Shown in pieces: positions 27,171 to 35,718 of a DNA stretch of 43,480 nt. The notes under the pieces were generated by a model. The model searched no databases. It was not told the origin of the DNA and saw only the letters and a program-made list of their open reading frames with translations. Position 1 is the stretch's first letter. Each line of letters starts with the position of its first letter. Source of the stretch: an uncultured SAR86 cluster bacterium (GTDB lineage: Bacteria; Pseudomonadota; Gammaproteobacteria; Magnimaribacterales; Magnimaribacteraceae); contig CACOMS010000010.1 of assembly GCA_902628375.1 (NCBI GenBank), positions 1 through 43,480 of the forward strand. Direction: 5' to 3'. A program made the position numbers and the translations under genes.

Positions 27171-27461
27171 TTGTATTGGGTTTTATATATTCTTTCTTCG
27201 CTACTTGTTTCATTCTTCCTGGTTAGAAATATAAAAAAAAGGAAAAATGAATTTTCTTTCTTTCTTTTTGTTTTACTGGCTACACCAGCTACTGTAGAGA
27301 TAGGCTCTTCGACTTTAGCTCCTTCTCTATTTATATTCTTTTTTGACCTTATTTTAGAATCTAATTTCTCATTCAGAGCTTTGAGGCCATTAGTTTTAAC
27401 TTTGCCAGCTACTATCTTAATCTTGTTCGTTTTTAGCTCTATTAAAAAAAGATTCTATTAA
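27171..27461 (+). CDS. Small membrane protein of unknown function
   Basis: 96 aa, not recognised. A TTG start at 27171 lies 6 bases after a perfect AAGGAG (27159-27164), the best Shine-Dalgarno in this operon, which supports the gene. Three hydrophobic segments are seen at about 2-18, 27-58 (with a polar break) and 71-90, separated by a basic NIKKRK stretch and ending SSIKKRFY, so both N-side loop and C-terminus are probably cytoplasmic. It follows rnd by 10 bases. Its last 20 bases overlap the convergent phosphodiesterase gene. Confidence 0.65.
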   Translation: MYWVLYILSSLLVSFFLVRNIKKRKNEFSFFLFVLLATPATVEIGSSTLAPSLFIFFFDLILESNFSFRALRPLVLTLPATILILFVFSSIKKRFY

Positions 27462-27933
27462 TCTTTAAGGACGGAAATTCCACTATACCTATAGCATTTT
27501 TACCTTTCATCATTCCTGCACATTCTCCAGGATTGAAAACTCTAGTGCCTTTAACCTTTTCATTGAAATACCGATGAGTATGTCCATGAAGGACCAAATC
27601 TATGTCTTTATTTTTTTGTAAAAATTCTTCAATTGAATCTGGTTCATGAAATACTGCTATTTTCTTTCCTTCTATCTTTTTAATCAGAGGTGGATGTTGG
27701 AAAGAAAATCCATTTCTTCTAATTGATTCTTCTAGACCTGATTCATCTAAATCATTGTTGCCAAATACACCAATTAAAGGACTCTTTAGGGTAGATAAAC
27801 ATTCAATTGTTTTTGGCTGACTTATGTCTCCAGTATGGATGACCAGCTCAACTCCTTCTTGGTTAAATAATTCCACTAACCTTCGAACATTCTGAAGGTT
27901 ATTGTGGGTGTCGCTTACAACACCAACAAGCAT
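27442..27933 (-). CDS. YfcE/MJ0936-type metallophosphoesterase
   Basis: 163 aa. It carries the calcineurin-like phosphoesterase motifs in order: VGVVSDTHNN (D8, H10), HTGDIS, GVFGNNDLD, FHEPDS, then HGHTHRYF. Length and layout fit the small YfcE/MJ0936 phosphodiesterase group, which acts on artificial phosphodiesters in vitro; the natural substrate is unclear. It starts 14 bases after the thiolase stop on the same strand, so it may be the third gene of a DUF35-thiolase operon. The link could be only positional. Confidence 0.82.
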   Translation of the reverse strand: MLVGVVSDTHNNLQNVRRLVELFNQEGVELVIHTGDISQPKTIECLSTLKSPLIGVFGNNDLDESGLEESIRRNGFSFQHPPLIKKIEGKKIAVFHEPDSIEEFLQKNKDIDLVLHGHTHRYFNEKVKGTRVFNPGECAGMMKGKNAIGIVEFPSLKINRIFF

Positions 27934-27947
27934 CTAAATCTAAGGTT

Positions 27948-29087
27948 TTAAGTTTTTTCTAAGATGTGTATACCGCATGCACTTCCTAAACCAATTACAT
28001 GAGTAAGACCTATCTTAGCATCTTCAACTTGCCTTTCTCCTGCTTCACCTCTTAGGTGAGTACAGACTTCATAGATATTTGCTATACCTGTGGCCCCTAG
28101 TGGATGTCCTTTTGAAAGAAGGCCTCCAGAGACATTTACTGGAATTTTACCGCCCAGAGCTACCTCTCCTTCATCTATCATTCTTCCTGCTTCACCATCC
28201 TCACATAAACCTAGGTTTTCATAATGAAGCATCTCGGCTGTAGCAAAACAGTCATGTAGTTCTACTAAATCTAGATCTTCTGGACCTATACCTGCCATTT
28301 CATATGCTTCTCTAGCGGCTTTTCTAGTACAAGTGTTTACATCTGGCATCACTAGGTCTCTTTCTTGGTAAGGGTCACTAGTAATTACTGAGGCTTTTAC
28401 TCTAACAGCTCTTTCCATGCCTAGTTCTTTAGCCTTTTTCTCTGACACCAATACTGCAGCTGCTGAACCATCTACATTGACAGAGCACATTAGTTTTGAA
28501 TTTGGATATGAAATCATTTCAGCATTCATTACTTCCTCTAAAGGCGTTTCTATCCTATACATGGCCTTAGGATTCATTGTTGAATGATGGTGATTTTTGA
28601 CTGATATTTTTGCAAATTGTTCAAAAGTGGTTCCATATTTTCTTGCATGCTCCATACCAGCTTCAGCAAATACGGCAGGCATTGTTCCTGAACCTAAAAG
28701 ACCTTCTTTAGGTATTCCTTTTCCAGCTCCACCACCACCGAGAAGCCCTTTACCCATTTGTTCTACACCTACAGCCAATACTACATCGTATAGTCCTGCT
28801 TTAATAGAAGTCCAAGCTTCTCTGAAAGCAGTAGCTCCAGTTGCACAAGCATTTGCACAATTAACAACAGGTATACCTGTTTGACCTATTTCTTGCAAAA
28901 CTCTTTGCCCTACCATTGCACTTGCTTGGCCTAAATTTCCGCAATATAAAGCTTGCATGTCTTGAATTGACAGACCTGCATCATCTAATGCTAATAATGC
29001 TGCTTCGGAAGCCAAATCAGGAACAGTTCTTTCTGGGAATCTCCCAAACTTAATCATATCCACACCTAAAACATATACATCACTCAT
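27948..29087 (-). CDS. SCP-x-type thiolase / acetyl-CoA acetyltransferase family protein
   Basis: 379 aa. The nucleophilic cysteine lies in NCANACATGATAFREAW (C81 by alignment). The SCP-x/non-decarboxylating branch is shown by ELHDCFATAEMLHYENLGL, the HDCF motif that replaces the classical NEAFA motif, and by GGLLSKGHPLGATGIAN. It probably cleaves or forms a 3-oxoacyl-CoA. A clear GAGGAG ribosome-binding site precedes the ATG. It follows the DUF35 gene by 14 bases. Thiolase-fold proteins of this kind often need a DUF35 partner, as in steroid side-chain breakdown. The substrate is unknown: fatty acid, sterol-like or other branched acyl-CoA. Confidence 0.85.
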   Translation of the reverse strand: MSDVYVLGVDMIKFGRFPERTVPDLASEAALLALDDAGLSIQDMQALYCGNLGQASAMVGQRVLQEIGQTGIPVVNCANACATGATAFREAWTSIKAGLYDVVLAVGVEQMGKGLLGGGGAGKGIPKEGLLGSGTMPAVFAEAGMEHARKYGTTFEQFAKISVKNHHHSTMNPKAMYRIETPLEEVMNAEMISYPNSKLMCSVNVDGSAAAVLVSEKKAKELGMERAVRVKASVITSDPYQERDLVMPDVNTCTRKAAREAYEMAGIGPEDLDLVELHDCFATAEMLHYENLGLCEDGEAGRMIDEGEVALGGKIPVNVSGGLLSKGHPLGATGIANIYEVCTHLRGEAGERQVEDAKIGLTHVIGLGSACGIHILEKT

Positions 29088-29101
29088 TTTTTTCTCCTCA
29101 A

Positions 29102-29509
29102 TTAATTAACTGGTTTAAAGAAGTAACTGATGTAAGAATTTCCATCAGCATCTTTTCTGCCTAGAGCATCATCAAAGACAACCTCAACTGGCATATCAAA
29201 TTCTATTTTTTCTGGATCAGGTTCACACTCAATAAGATTCCCTTTAATTGTTCCTCCTCCGTCTAGATCAACTATGGCAGAGATATATGGAACATCTATG
29301 CCAGGGAACGATCTAAACACTATTGAATAAGAATATAGCTTACCTTTATTATTAAGCTTTACAGCCTCCATAGTGTCTCTAGATGAGCAATTTGAGCATA
29401 CTGATCTTTCACCCAAAAAAACTGATCCACAGTTCGAACATTTATGGCCTTCTATATAAGGATCTCCATCCTCTGGTAATTTCAAATAACTTACTACGGG
29501 TAGAGCCAT
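29102..29509 (-). CDS. DUF35 zinc-ribbon/OB-fold acyl-CoA-associated protein
   Basis: 135 aa. Four cysteines C24, C27, C38 and C41 (HKCSNCGSVF, then RSVCSNCSS) form the rubredoxin-like zinc ribbon, followed by an OB fold (about 50-130: GKLYSYSIVFRSFPGIDVPY, then IKGNLIECEPDPEKI). Members pair with thiolases or hydratases and form a joint active complex. A GGGAG ribosome-binding site is 8 bases before the ATG. It is first in a minus-strand set with the thiolase and is divergent from the djlA-like gene across 69 bases, which must hold both promoters. Confidence 0.88.
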   Translation of the reverse strand: MALPVVSYLKLPEDGDPYIEGHKCSNCGSVFLGERSVCSNCSSRDTMEAVKLNNKGKLYSYSIVFRSFPGIDVPYISAIVDLDGGGTIKGNLIECEPDPEKIEFDMPVEVVFDDALGRKDADGNSYISYFFKPVN

Positions 29510-29578
29510 TTATTTTTCTCCCTAAATTAAAACTAAACAGTATCATATTATAAAATTGAATTAAATGAACTAAATAAC

Positions 29579-30307
29579 ATGTCTTTTTGGAAGTCTGCTT
29601 TAGGAGGAATGATAGGCCTTAGTTTAGGAGGACCTATAGGGGCTCTAATTGGAGCAGCAATAGGATATAAGATAGGAAATCAAGACCAACAGGTTTCCTT
29701 TTCCTCACAAGAACAACAACAGGCTGCTTTCTTTACAGCTTTATTTGCTTGTTTAGCAAAGTTAGCTAAGTCAGATGGAAGGGTAAGCGAAGAAGAAGTA
29801 ATTAAAGTCGATCATTTTATTAAAGAAAAATTTAAGTTTGATAAAGAGCAGAGAGTATTTGCAATAAAGACCTTCAACCATGCTAAAGATGACTCTGTTC
29901 CTTACAGAGAATATGCTTCACAGCTATCGTCTCTGCTATCTAACAATAAGAATGCTTTAGTTTTTTTCTATGAACTTTTATTTGAATTAGCTATGGCTGA
30001 TCATGTTTTAGCAAAAGAAGAAGAGGCTCTACTGCAAGAAACCGTAGCTATATTTGGAATAGACCCAAACCTATATGATTCTCTGAAGAAAAGGTTTTCA
30101 TCAGAAAATAAAGATCCTTATAAAATTTTAGGGGTTGATAGGGGTATGTCTTTTTCAGAAATTAAGAAGGTGTACCAAAGAAAGAGAAGAGAGTTTCACC
30201 CTGATACACTTATATCAAAGGGTCTTCCTGAGGAACTTTTAGAAAAAGCCAAAGAAAGATTCATTGAAATCCAGACAGCTTTTGAAGAGATAGAAAAGAA
30301 AAATTAA
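29579..30307 (+). CDS. djlA: DjlA-like membrane-anchored J-domain co-chaperone
   Basis: 242 aa. A glycine-rich hydrophobic segment at 8-33 (GGMIGLSLGGPIGALIGAAI) could be a membrane anchor. A TerB-like helical domain follows (about 48-165: SDGRVSEEEVIKVDHF and ADHVLAKEEEALLQET). The C-terminal J domain (178-242) has the HPD tripeptide at 207-209 in REFHPDT. In E. coli DjlA stimulates DnaK and is linked to envelope stress. No dnaK is in the window. It stands alone, with about 57 bases to the next gene. Confidence 0.85.
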   Translation: MSFWKSALGGMIGLSLGGPIGALIGAAIGYKIGNQDQQVSFSSQEQQQAAFFTALFACLAKLAKSDGRVSEEEVIKVDHFIKEKFKFDKEQRVFAIKTFNHAKDDSVPYREYASQLSSLLSNNKNALVFFYELLFELAMADHVLAKEEEALLQETVAIFGIDPNLYDSLKKRFSSENKDPYKILGVDRGMSFSEIKKVYQRKRREFHPDTLISKGLPEELLEKAKERFIEIQTAFEEIEKKN

Positions 30308-30364
30308 AATTCTCTTGTCTAAAGTTAGGTTTTTATTTAGTTTCATAAAGAGAACGGGGGAAAT

Positions 30365-31480
30365 ATGGGAATATATATTGCAGGTACTGGCTTATTTACG
30401 CCTAATGAGTCAATTTCTAATGAAGAATTGGTCAAAAGCTACAATGCTTATGCAGATCTGTTTAATCAGCAAAACAAAGAAGCTATAGAGAAAGGTGACT
30501 TAGAAGAACTTACTTATTCAAGTGCTGATTTTATTTATAAAGCTTCAGGCATAGAAAGTAGATATGTTTTAAGTAAGGAAGGAATTCTTGATCCACAGAG
30601 AATGAAACCTAAGTTTAAGAAAAGAAAAGATAATGAACCCTCCATTCAAGCTGAAATAGCTATAAAAGCTTCTAAGGAGGCTTTGAAAAATGCCAATATA
30701 GAAATTGATCAGGTGGATGGTTTAATCTGTGCTTGTTCAAACCTTCAAAGAGCTTATCCTGCCGTTTCTATTGAAGTACAACAAGAGCTGGGTATTCAAG
30801 GCTATGCTTATGATATGAATGTCGCATGCTCTTCAGCAACCTTTGGTATGCAAAATGCTGTTAATGATATAAAAGCTGGAGTTGCAGAGACAATATTAGT
30901 TGTAAATCCAGAAATATGTACAGCTCATCTTAATTTTAAAGATAGAGATGGGCATTTTATATTTGGCGATGTCTGCACAGCTGTTGTTATTACTAAAGTT
31001 AATGATAGTTCTACAGAAAACTTTGAAGTTATAGATACTAAATTAAAAACATCTTTTTCCAATAATATCCGTAACAATTTTGGTTTCATTAGTAAAAATG
31101 AAGATTTAGACCTTTACTCTGATGACCAACTCTTTAAACAGGAAGGAAGAAAAGTATTCAAACAGGTAGTTCCGATGGTTGAAGAATTAATAGCAAATCA
31201 TTTGAAAGAAAATAATCTCTTGGTTTCTGATATTAAGCGCTTATGGCTTCATCAAGCAAACTTGAGTATGAATAGTTTAATAGCAAAGAGACTTCTAGGA
31301 AGGGACCCTAATGAAGATGAAATGCCAACTGTTTTAAACAGATACGCCAATACAAGTTCCGCTGGTTCCATTATTGCTTTTCACAAATATTCAGAAGATT
31401 TTCGTAAAGGAGATTTGGGAGTTATATGTTCTTTTGGAGCAGGTTATTCTGTAGGTAGTATAATTGTCCAAAAAACTTAG
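30365..31480 (+). CDS. Beta-ketoacyl-ACP synthase III (FabH) family protein
   Basis: 371 aa. The thiolase fold carries the Cys-His-Asn triad: C155 (NVACSSATFGMQ), H296 (LWLHQANLSMN) and N329 (NRYANTSSAGS). About 45 extra residues at 28-95 distinguish it from E. coli FabH (317 aa). They include SSADFIYKASGIESRYVLSK, a stretch that recalls the Pseudomonas enzyme that condenses octanoyl-CoA with malonyl-ACP, shunting beta-oxidation products into synthesis. That identity is from memory and not searched. A GGGGGA ribosome-binding site precedes the ATG. DoxX and pdxH follow with almost no gap. No acyl-carrier or fab genes are near. Confidence 0.82.
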   Translation: MGIYIAGTGLFTPNESISNEELVKSYNAYADLFNQQNKEAIEKGDLEELTYSSADFIYKASGIESRYVLSKEGILDPQRMKPKFKKRKDNEPSIQAEIAIKASKEALKNANIEIDQVDGLICACSNLQRAYPAVSIEVQQELGIQGYAYDMNVACSSATFGMQNAVNDIKAGVAETILVVNPEICTAHLNFKDRDGHFIFGDVCTAVVITKVNDSSTENFEVIDTKLKTSFSNNIRNNFGFISKNEDLDLYSDDQLFKQEGRKVFKQVVPMVEELIANHLKENNLLVSDIKRLWLHQANLSMNSLIAKRLLGRDPNEDEMPTVLNRYANTSSAGSIIAFHKYSEDFRKGDLGVICSFGAGYSVGSIIVQKT

Positions 31481-31484
31481 CTTC

Positions 31485-31919
31485 ATGAATATTCTTGTCA
31501 GCACAAATAACCTTTTAAAGAAATTATCAAGTCTAGATTTTTTAGCTCTATTTTTCATAAGAGTCTATTTATTCTTTGTATTTTGGCCAGCAGGAACAAG
31601 CAGGATAGAAAATATAGATAAATTTTCTGGGTGGCTGGACTCAATGAATATACCTTTAGCTGAATTTATGGCTTGGTGTGTAGTTATAGCGGAGGCAGGA
31701 GGAGCTGTTTTGTTACTGGTTGGCCTTTTTGTTAGGTGGGCAACAATTCCAATGTTGGTTACTATGGGAGTGGAGATTTTTCTTGTGCATTGGGAAAATG
31801 GATGGAATCGAGAAGTAAACGGAATAGAAATGGCTGTTACCTATTCAATCATGCTCTTGATCTTACAGTTTTCTGGAGGTGGTAAATATTTAAGTTTAGA
31901 TTACTGGGTTTCTAGGTAA
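31485..31919 (+). CDS. DoxX-family membrane protein
   Basis: 144 aa from the ATG at 31485; an upstream TTG at 31464 overlaps the synthase gene and is less likely. Four membrane segments are at about 18-37, 54-75, 77-97 and 107-129. The first contains FFIRVYLFFVFWPAG and the second AEAGGAVLLLVGLFVRW, both typical of the DoxX/quinone-oxidoreductase-like family. Functions in the family range from thiosulfate:quinone reduction to oxidative-stress membrane complexes; none can be chosen here. pdxH starts directly after its stop codon. Confidence 0.78.
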   Translation: MNILVSTNNLLKKLSSLDFLALFFIRVYLFFVFWPAGTSRIENIDKFSGWLDSMNIPLAEFMAWCVVIAEAGGAVLLLVGLFVRWATIPMLVTMGVEIFLVHWENGWNREVNGIEMAVTYSIMLLILQFSGGGKYLSLDYWVSR

Positions 31920-32522
31920 ATGGATCTTTATCTCAGAGAATCTTTATCAGAAGAACCTTTATTGCTCTTAGACGAGTGTATTCAAGAAGCCCTTAAAGTT
32001 TCGGTACCCCTTCCGCATGCTATGAATATAGCTACGGTTAATAAAAATTCAAAACCATCAAATAGAGTAGTCCTTTTAAAGTCTATTTCAGATAAAGGCT
32101 TAGTTTTTGTGACCGATTATAGAAGTGCTAAAGGAATAGATATTGAAGAAAACCCTAATGTTTCTGTTACTTTCTGGTGGGCTCAAACTAATAAACAGAT
32201 AAGAGTAGAGGGTGACTGCATAAAAGTAGATACTGAATTTTCAGATGATTATTTTTCCACTAGACCTAGAGGATCTCAGATTTCTGCTAGTGTTTCAAAT
32301 CAAAGCGAAGAAATTTTAAGTTACGACTCTTTAGTCGATGAAGCAGAGAAGTTTTCTAGTCTATACACAGATAAAGCTATACCTAGACCAAAAAGATGGG
32401 GAGGGTACCTACTTAGACCAAAAAAGATTGAATATTGGCAAGACATGCCAAACAGACTTCATAAAAGGGAATTGTTCATAAAAAAGGCTAAGGAGTGGCG
32501 AAAAACTTACTTATCTCCTTAA
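31920..32522 (+). CDS. pdxH: Pyridoxamine 5'-phosphate oxidase
   Basis: 200 aa FMN enzyme making pyridoxal 5'-phosphate from PNP or PMP, the last step of the DXP-dependent route. Motifs: SNRVVLLKSISDKGLVFVTD, QIRVEGDCIKV, STRPRGSQISASVSNQSE and WGGYLLRPKKIEYWQDMPNR followed by LHKRELF. The length is a little short of E. coli PdxH (218). SerC, in the same window, contributes earlier to PLP synthesis in related bacteria. The gene abuts the DoxX stop codon, so they are probably transcribed together. Confidence 0.93.
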   Translation: MDLYLRESLSEEPLLLLDECIQEALKVSVPLPHAMNIATVNKNSKPSNRVVLLKSISDKGLVFVTDYRSAKGIDIEENPNVSVTFWWAQTNKQIRVEGDCIKVDTEFSDDYFSTRPRGSQISASVSNQSEEILSYDSLVDEAEKFSSLYTDKAIPRPKRWGGYLLRPKKIEYWQDMPNRLHKRELFIKKAKEWRKTYLSP

Positions 32523-32572
32523 TTGCCTTGCATATGCATCTAAAGAAAAATAGAATTTGTCTTTTAATACAA

Positions 32573-32593
32573 GTGACCTGTCGTAGGGGCCAC
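32573..32593 (+). promoter_or_regulatory. Candidate thrS translational operator mimicking a tRNA-Thr anticodon arm
   Basis: The RNA folds as GUG/CAC, an A-C mismatch, then CC/GG and a U-G pair (32573-32579 with 32587-32593) around a 7-base loop G-U-C-G-U-A-G (32580-32586). In tRNA numbering the loop holds U33, anticodon C34-G35-U36 (threonine) and A37. It ends 8 bases before the thrS ATG, and its 3' strand holds the only Shine-Dalgarno-like AGGGG (32585-32589). E. coli ThrRS represses its own mRNA by binding an anticodon-like hairpin of this kind. The function here is inferred. Confidence 0.5.
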
Positions 32594-32601
32594 CACTGAC
32601 T

Positions 32602-34527
32602 ATGCCTAAAATTACTCTTCCAGACAATTCAGTAAGAAAATTTGACAAACCTATATCTGTTAATGAATTAGCAGAAGAAATAGGAGCAGGTTTAGCTAAA
32701 GCAACAGTAGCAGGAAAAATAGATGGTATAAGAGTAGATGCTTCTGAATTGATATTAGAAGATAGTAAAGTAGAGATCTTAACAGCAGATAGTGAAGAAG
32801 GTCTTGAAGTAGTTCGACATTCTTGTGCTCACCTCTTAGCGCATGCACTAAAACAAATATATCCAGATATCAAATTAGCAATCGGTCCAACTATAAGCGA
32901 CGGGTTTTACTATGACGTTCTGCTAGATCATAAGATTAATGAAAAAGATCTAGAAAAGATTGAAAAAAGGATGAAGAAATTAGCAGAAGAAAATTATGAA
33001 GTTGTTAGGGAGGTTGTTACTAAAGCTAAAGCAACTAAAACTTTCAAAGATAGGAAAGAGGACTACAAATTAGACATTATTAAAGAAATTCCTAAAGATG
33101 AAATTATTGCTCTTTATCACCACAAAGAATACATAGATATGTGCAGAGGGCCTCATGTAACAAATACTAAGCACTTGAGGGCTTTCAAATTGACTAAGGT
33201 AGCAGGTGCTTATTGGAGAGGAGATTCAAAAAATGAGATGCTACAAAGAATTTATGGCACTGCTTGGAAGGATAAAAAAGATTTAGAAACTCATCTAAAT
33301 AACTTAGAAGAAGCGGAGAAAAGAGACCATAGGAAATTAGGAAGACAATTGGATCTTTTTCACTTTCAAGATGAGGCACCAGGAATGGTTTTTTGGCACC
33401 CAAAAGGGTGGTCCATTTATAGAGTTTTAGAAGATTATATTAGGGCTAAGCAGCAGGAAGCTGGCTACAAAGAGATAAACACTCCGGAAGTCGTAGATAG
33501 GAAGCTATGGGAGAAATCTGGTCATTGGGATAAATACAGAGAAAATATGTTTATTACAGAAATTGATGATGAACACGCAAATGAAAAAAGAACCAATGCT
33601 TTGAAACCTATGAATTGCCCTTGTCATGTGCAAGTTTACAATCAAGGTTTAAAGTCTTACAGAGATTTACCTATTCGTTTAGCAGAATTCGGTTCTTGCC
33701 ATAGATACGAAGCTTCTGGAACCTTGCATGGTTTAATGCGAGTAAGAGGTTTCACTCAAGATGACGGACATATTTTTTGTACTGAAGAACAAATTGAAGC
33801 AGAAACTGGAAAATTCATAGAAGTACTATCATCTGTTTATAAAGATTTAGGCTTTGATAAATTTGAAATTAAACTTTCAACAAGGCCCGAAGTTAGAGTA
33901 GGTTCGGACAAAATTTGGGACAAAGCGGAGTCTGCATTAAAAAAAGCAATTAACAACTTAGATTTACCTTATGAAGTTGCAGAGGGAGATGGAGCATTTT
34001 ATGGACCCAAATTGGATTTTGTTTTAACGGATGCTTTACAAAGAGAATGGCAATGCGGAACCTTTCAGGCAGATTTTAATGTTCCGGATAGATTAGATGC
34101 AAAGTTTATTGGAGAAGATGGCAACAAGCATATACCTGTTATGATTCATAGAGCTATTTTGGGATCTTTTGAAAGATTTATAGGTATTTTAATAGAACAC
34201 CATTCAGGTTCTTTACCTTTATGGCTAAGTCCCACACAGGCTATTATTCTTAATATTACTGATAAACAAGCTAAATTTGCCCAAAAAATAGAGAAATCTT
34301 TAAGAAAAGATGGATTTAGGGTCGAAAGTGACTTGAGGAATGAGAAGATCACTTATAAAATTCGCGACCACTCTATGCAAAGAGTACCTTATTTGCTCAT
34401 AGTGGGAGATAAGGAAATGGAAAACAATACTGTTTCAGTTAGAGCAAGAGGTTCACAAGACCTCGGCGAGATGCCATTGGATGAATTTATTCAAAGAGCT
34501 TCTAAAGAAATAGTAACTAAGAATTAA
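32602..34527 (+). CDS. thrS: Threonyl-tRNA synthetase
   Basis: 641 aa (E. coli 642). Domains: TGS (1-62), the second N-terminal editing domain with [16 protein letters not shown] and [10 protein letters not shown] (about 75-225), class II catalytic core (about 245-535) and anticodon-binding domain (about 540-641). The zinc ligands are the cysteine in [11 protein letters not shown] and the histidines in [16 protein letters not shown] and [15 protein letters not shown]. It charges tRNA-Thr. It begins the translation cluster. A hairpin resembling the tRNA-Thr anticodon arm directly precedes the ATG, suggesting autoregulation. Confidence 0.96.
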   Translation: MPKITLPDNSVRKFDKPISVNELAEEIGAGLAKATVAGKIDGIRVDASELILEDSKVEILTADSEEGLEVVRHSCAHLLAHALKQIYPDIKLAIGPTISDGFYYDVLLDHKINEKDLEKIEKRMKKLAEENYEVVREVVTKAKATKTFKDRKEDYKLDIIKEIPKDEIIALYHHKEYIDMCRGPHVTNTKHLRAFKLTKVAGAYWRGDSKNEMLQRIYGTAWKDKKDLETHLNNLEEAEKRDHRKLGRQLDLFHFQDEAPGMVFWHPKGWSIYRVLEDYIRAKQQEAGYKEINTPEVVDRKLWEKSGHWDKYRENMFITEIDDEHANEKRTNALKPMNCPCHVQVYNQGLKSYRDLPIRLAEFGSCHRYEASGTLHGLMRVRGFTQDDGHIFCTEEQIEAETGKFIEVLSSVYKDLGFDKFEIKLSTRPEVRVGSDKIWDKAESALKKAINNLDLPYEVAEGDGAFYGPKLDFVLTDALQREWQCGTFQADFNVPDRLDAKFIGEDGNKHIPVMIHRAILGSFERFIGILIEHHSGSLPLWLSPTQAIILNITDKQAKFAQKIEKSLRKDGFRVESDLRNEKITYKIRDHSMQRVPYLLIVGDKEMENNTVSVRARGSQDLGEMPLDEFIQRASKEIVTKN

Positions 34528-34546
34528 TATAAATTAGGAGTAACAA

Positions 34547-35086
34547 ATAGTACAAAATAGAAGAAACTCTAAGAAAGCAAATCGTTTGCCGATTAATGAG
34601 GAAATAAGAACAGATAAAGTTAGGCTCATAGGTGCCGACGGTCAACAATTAGGAATAGTCTCATTAGATGAAGCTCTTAAAGAAGCCAAGGCATCGTCAC
34701 TAGATCTTGTTCAGATGGCAAAAGATGGCAATCCTTTAGTTTGTAAATTGATGGATCATGGTAAGCATATTTTTGATGTAAAAAAACAAAAAGCTGCATC
34801 TAGGAAAAAACAAAAGAGAATACAAATTAAAGAGATAAAATTTAGGCCTGTAACTGAAGAAAATGATTACCAGATAAAGGTTAATAAAATTAAGTCTTTT
34901 TTAAATGATGGAAACAAAGCGAAGATCACCCTTAGATTTAGAGGAAGAGAAATGGCTCATCAAGATATAGGATTAGATTTATTAAAAAGAGTAGAAACTG
35001 ATTTAGAGACAATAGCTAGTGTAGAGCAATTCCCAACGCTAGAAGGTCGTCAGTTAGTAATGATGATGTCTCCTAATAGGAAATAA
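34547..35086 (+). CDS. infC: Translation initiation factor IF-3, with an ATA start
   Basis: 179 aa if read from the ATA at 34547. That codon lies 6 bases after a perfect AGGAG (34536-34540). It gives an N-terminus [20 protein letters not shown] that matches the length and charge of E. coli IF-3 before NRINGEIR. The frame is closed upstream by a TAA at 34541, contains no ATG or GTG before the core, and the TTG at 34586 would remove part of the conserved N-terminus with no good ribosome-binding site. IF-3 tests the start codon and represses its own unusual AUU start in E. coli; the ATA here should be regulated likewise. Domains: N-terminal about 14-80, with [16 protein letters not shown], linker rich in lysine, and C-terminal ([31 protein letters not shown]-like). 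Confidence 0.9.
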   Translation: MVQNRRNSKKANRLPINEEIRTDKVRLIGADGQQLGIVSLDEALKEAKASSLDLVQMAKDGNPLVCKLMDHGKHIFDVKKQKAASRKKQKRIQIKEIKFRPVTEENDYQIKVNKIKSFLNDGNKAKITLRFRGREMAHQDIGLDLLKRVETDLETIASVEQFPTLEGRQLVMMMSPNRK

Positions 35087-35090
35087 TAAA

Positions 35091-35288
35091 ATGGGTAAAG
35101 TAAAAATACATAGTGGAGCTACAAAGAGGTTTAAAAAGACCGGGAGTGGACTAAAGAGAAAAAGAGCTGGCAAGAATCATATTCTTACCAAGCGAACTAC
35201 TAAAAATAAGAGGCAGTTAAGGGGAACAGTTCCTATAGCTAAAGGCGATCAGAAGTTAGTTGATAGGATGTTAAAGAACACTAGTTAG
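35091..35288 (+). CDS. rpmI: 50S ribosomal protein L35
   Basis: 65 aa, strongly basic. The L35 pattern is [20 protein letters not shown] and [16 protein letters not shown]. It lies 4 bases after infC and 8 bases before rplT, the universal infC-rpmI-rplT order. In E. coli L20 represses this pair. Confidence 0.96.
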   Translation: MGKVKIHSGATKRFKKTGSGLKRKRAGKNHILTKRTTKNKRQLRGTVPIAKGDQKLVDRMLKNTS

Positions 35289-35296
35289 GAATAAAT

Positions 35297-35656
35297 ATGG
35301 CAAGAGTAAAAAGAGGCGTACAGTCAAAAAAGCGTCATAAAAAAATACTAAAACAGGCTAAGGGTTATAGAGGGGCTAGAAGCAGAACTTTCAAAGTAGC
35401 TAAACAGGCTGTTCAAAGAGCAGGTCAATATGCTTATAGAGACAGAAGAGTTAAGAAAAGAACTTTTAGATCCCTGTGGATAATTAGAATAAATGCCGCA
35501 GCTAGAGAAAATGGTCTGTCTTATAGTAAGTTGATAGCCGGTTTAAAAAAAGCAAATATAGACTTAGATAGGAAAACTTTAGCTGAAATTGCCGTAAATG
35601 ATAAAGAAGCTTTTTCATTAATTGTAGAGCAAGCTAAATCTAATCTAGCTGCCTAA
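35297..35656 (+). CDS. rplT: 50S ribosomal protein L20
   Basis: 119 aa. It starts [20 protein letters not shown], with [20 protein letters not shown] and [20 protein letters not shown], the standard L20 sequence. It binds 23S rRNA early in 50S assembly and, in E. coli, represses its own operon. An AGGA stands before the ATG. pheS follows after 62 bases. Confidence 0.97.
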   Translation: MARVKRGVQSKKRHKKILKQAKGYRGARSRTFKVAKQAVQRAGQYAYRDRRVKKRTFRSLWIIRINAAARENGLSYSKLIAGLKKANIDLDRKTLAEIAVNDKEAFSLIVEQAKSNLAA

Positions 35657-35718
35657 CTTCCTTTAATTGATTTAGTCTCTTAGAATAAGAGGTAATCTCT
35701 AATAGGTTAGGAGCTAAA

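Noticed and set aside
32529-32538. TGCATATGCA palindrome after pdxH as part of the thrS operator
   Set aside because: It is self-complementary without room for a loop and has no tRNA-like features.
34586-34588. TTG as the infC start
   Set aside because: No good ribosome-binding site, and it would cut off conserved N-terminal residues; the ATA at 34547 has a perfect SD.
35657-35718. pheM-like attenuator leader before pheS
   Set aside because: No short frame with phenylalanine codons. A 6-bp stem CTCTTA/TAAGAG at 35677-35691 has no T run after it.
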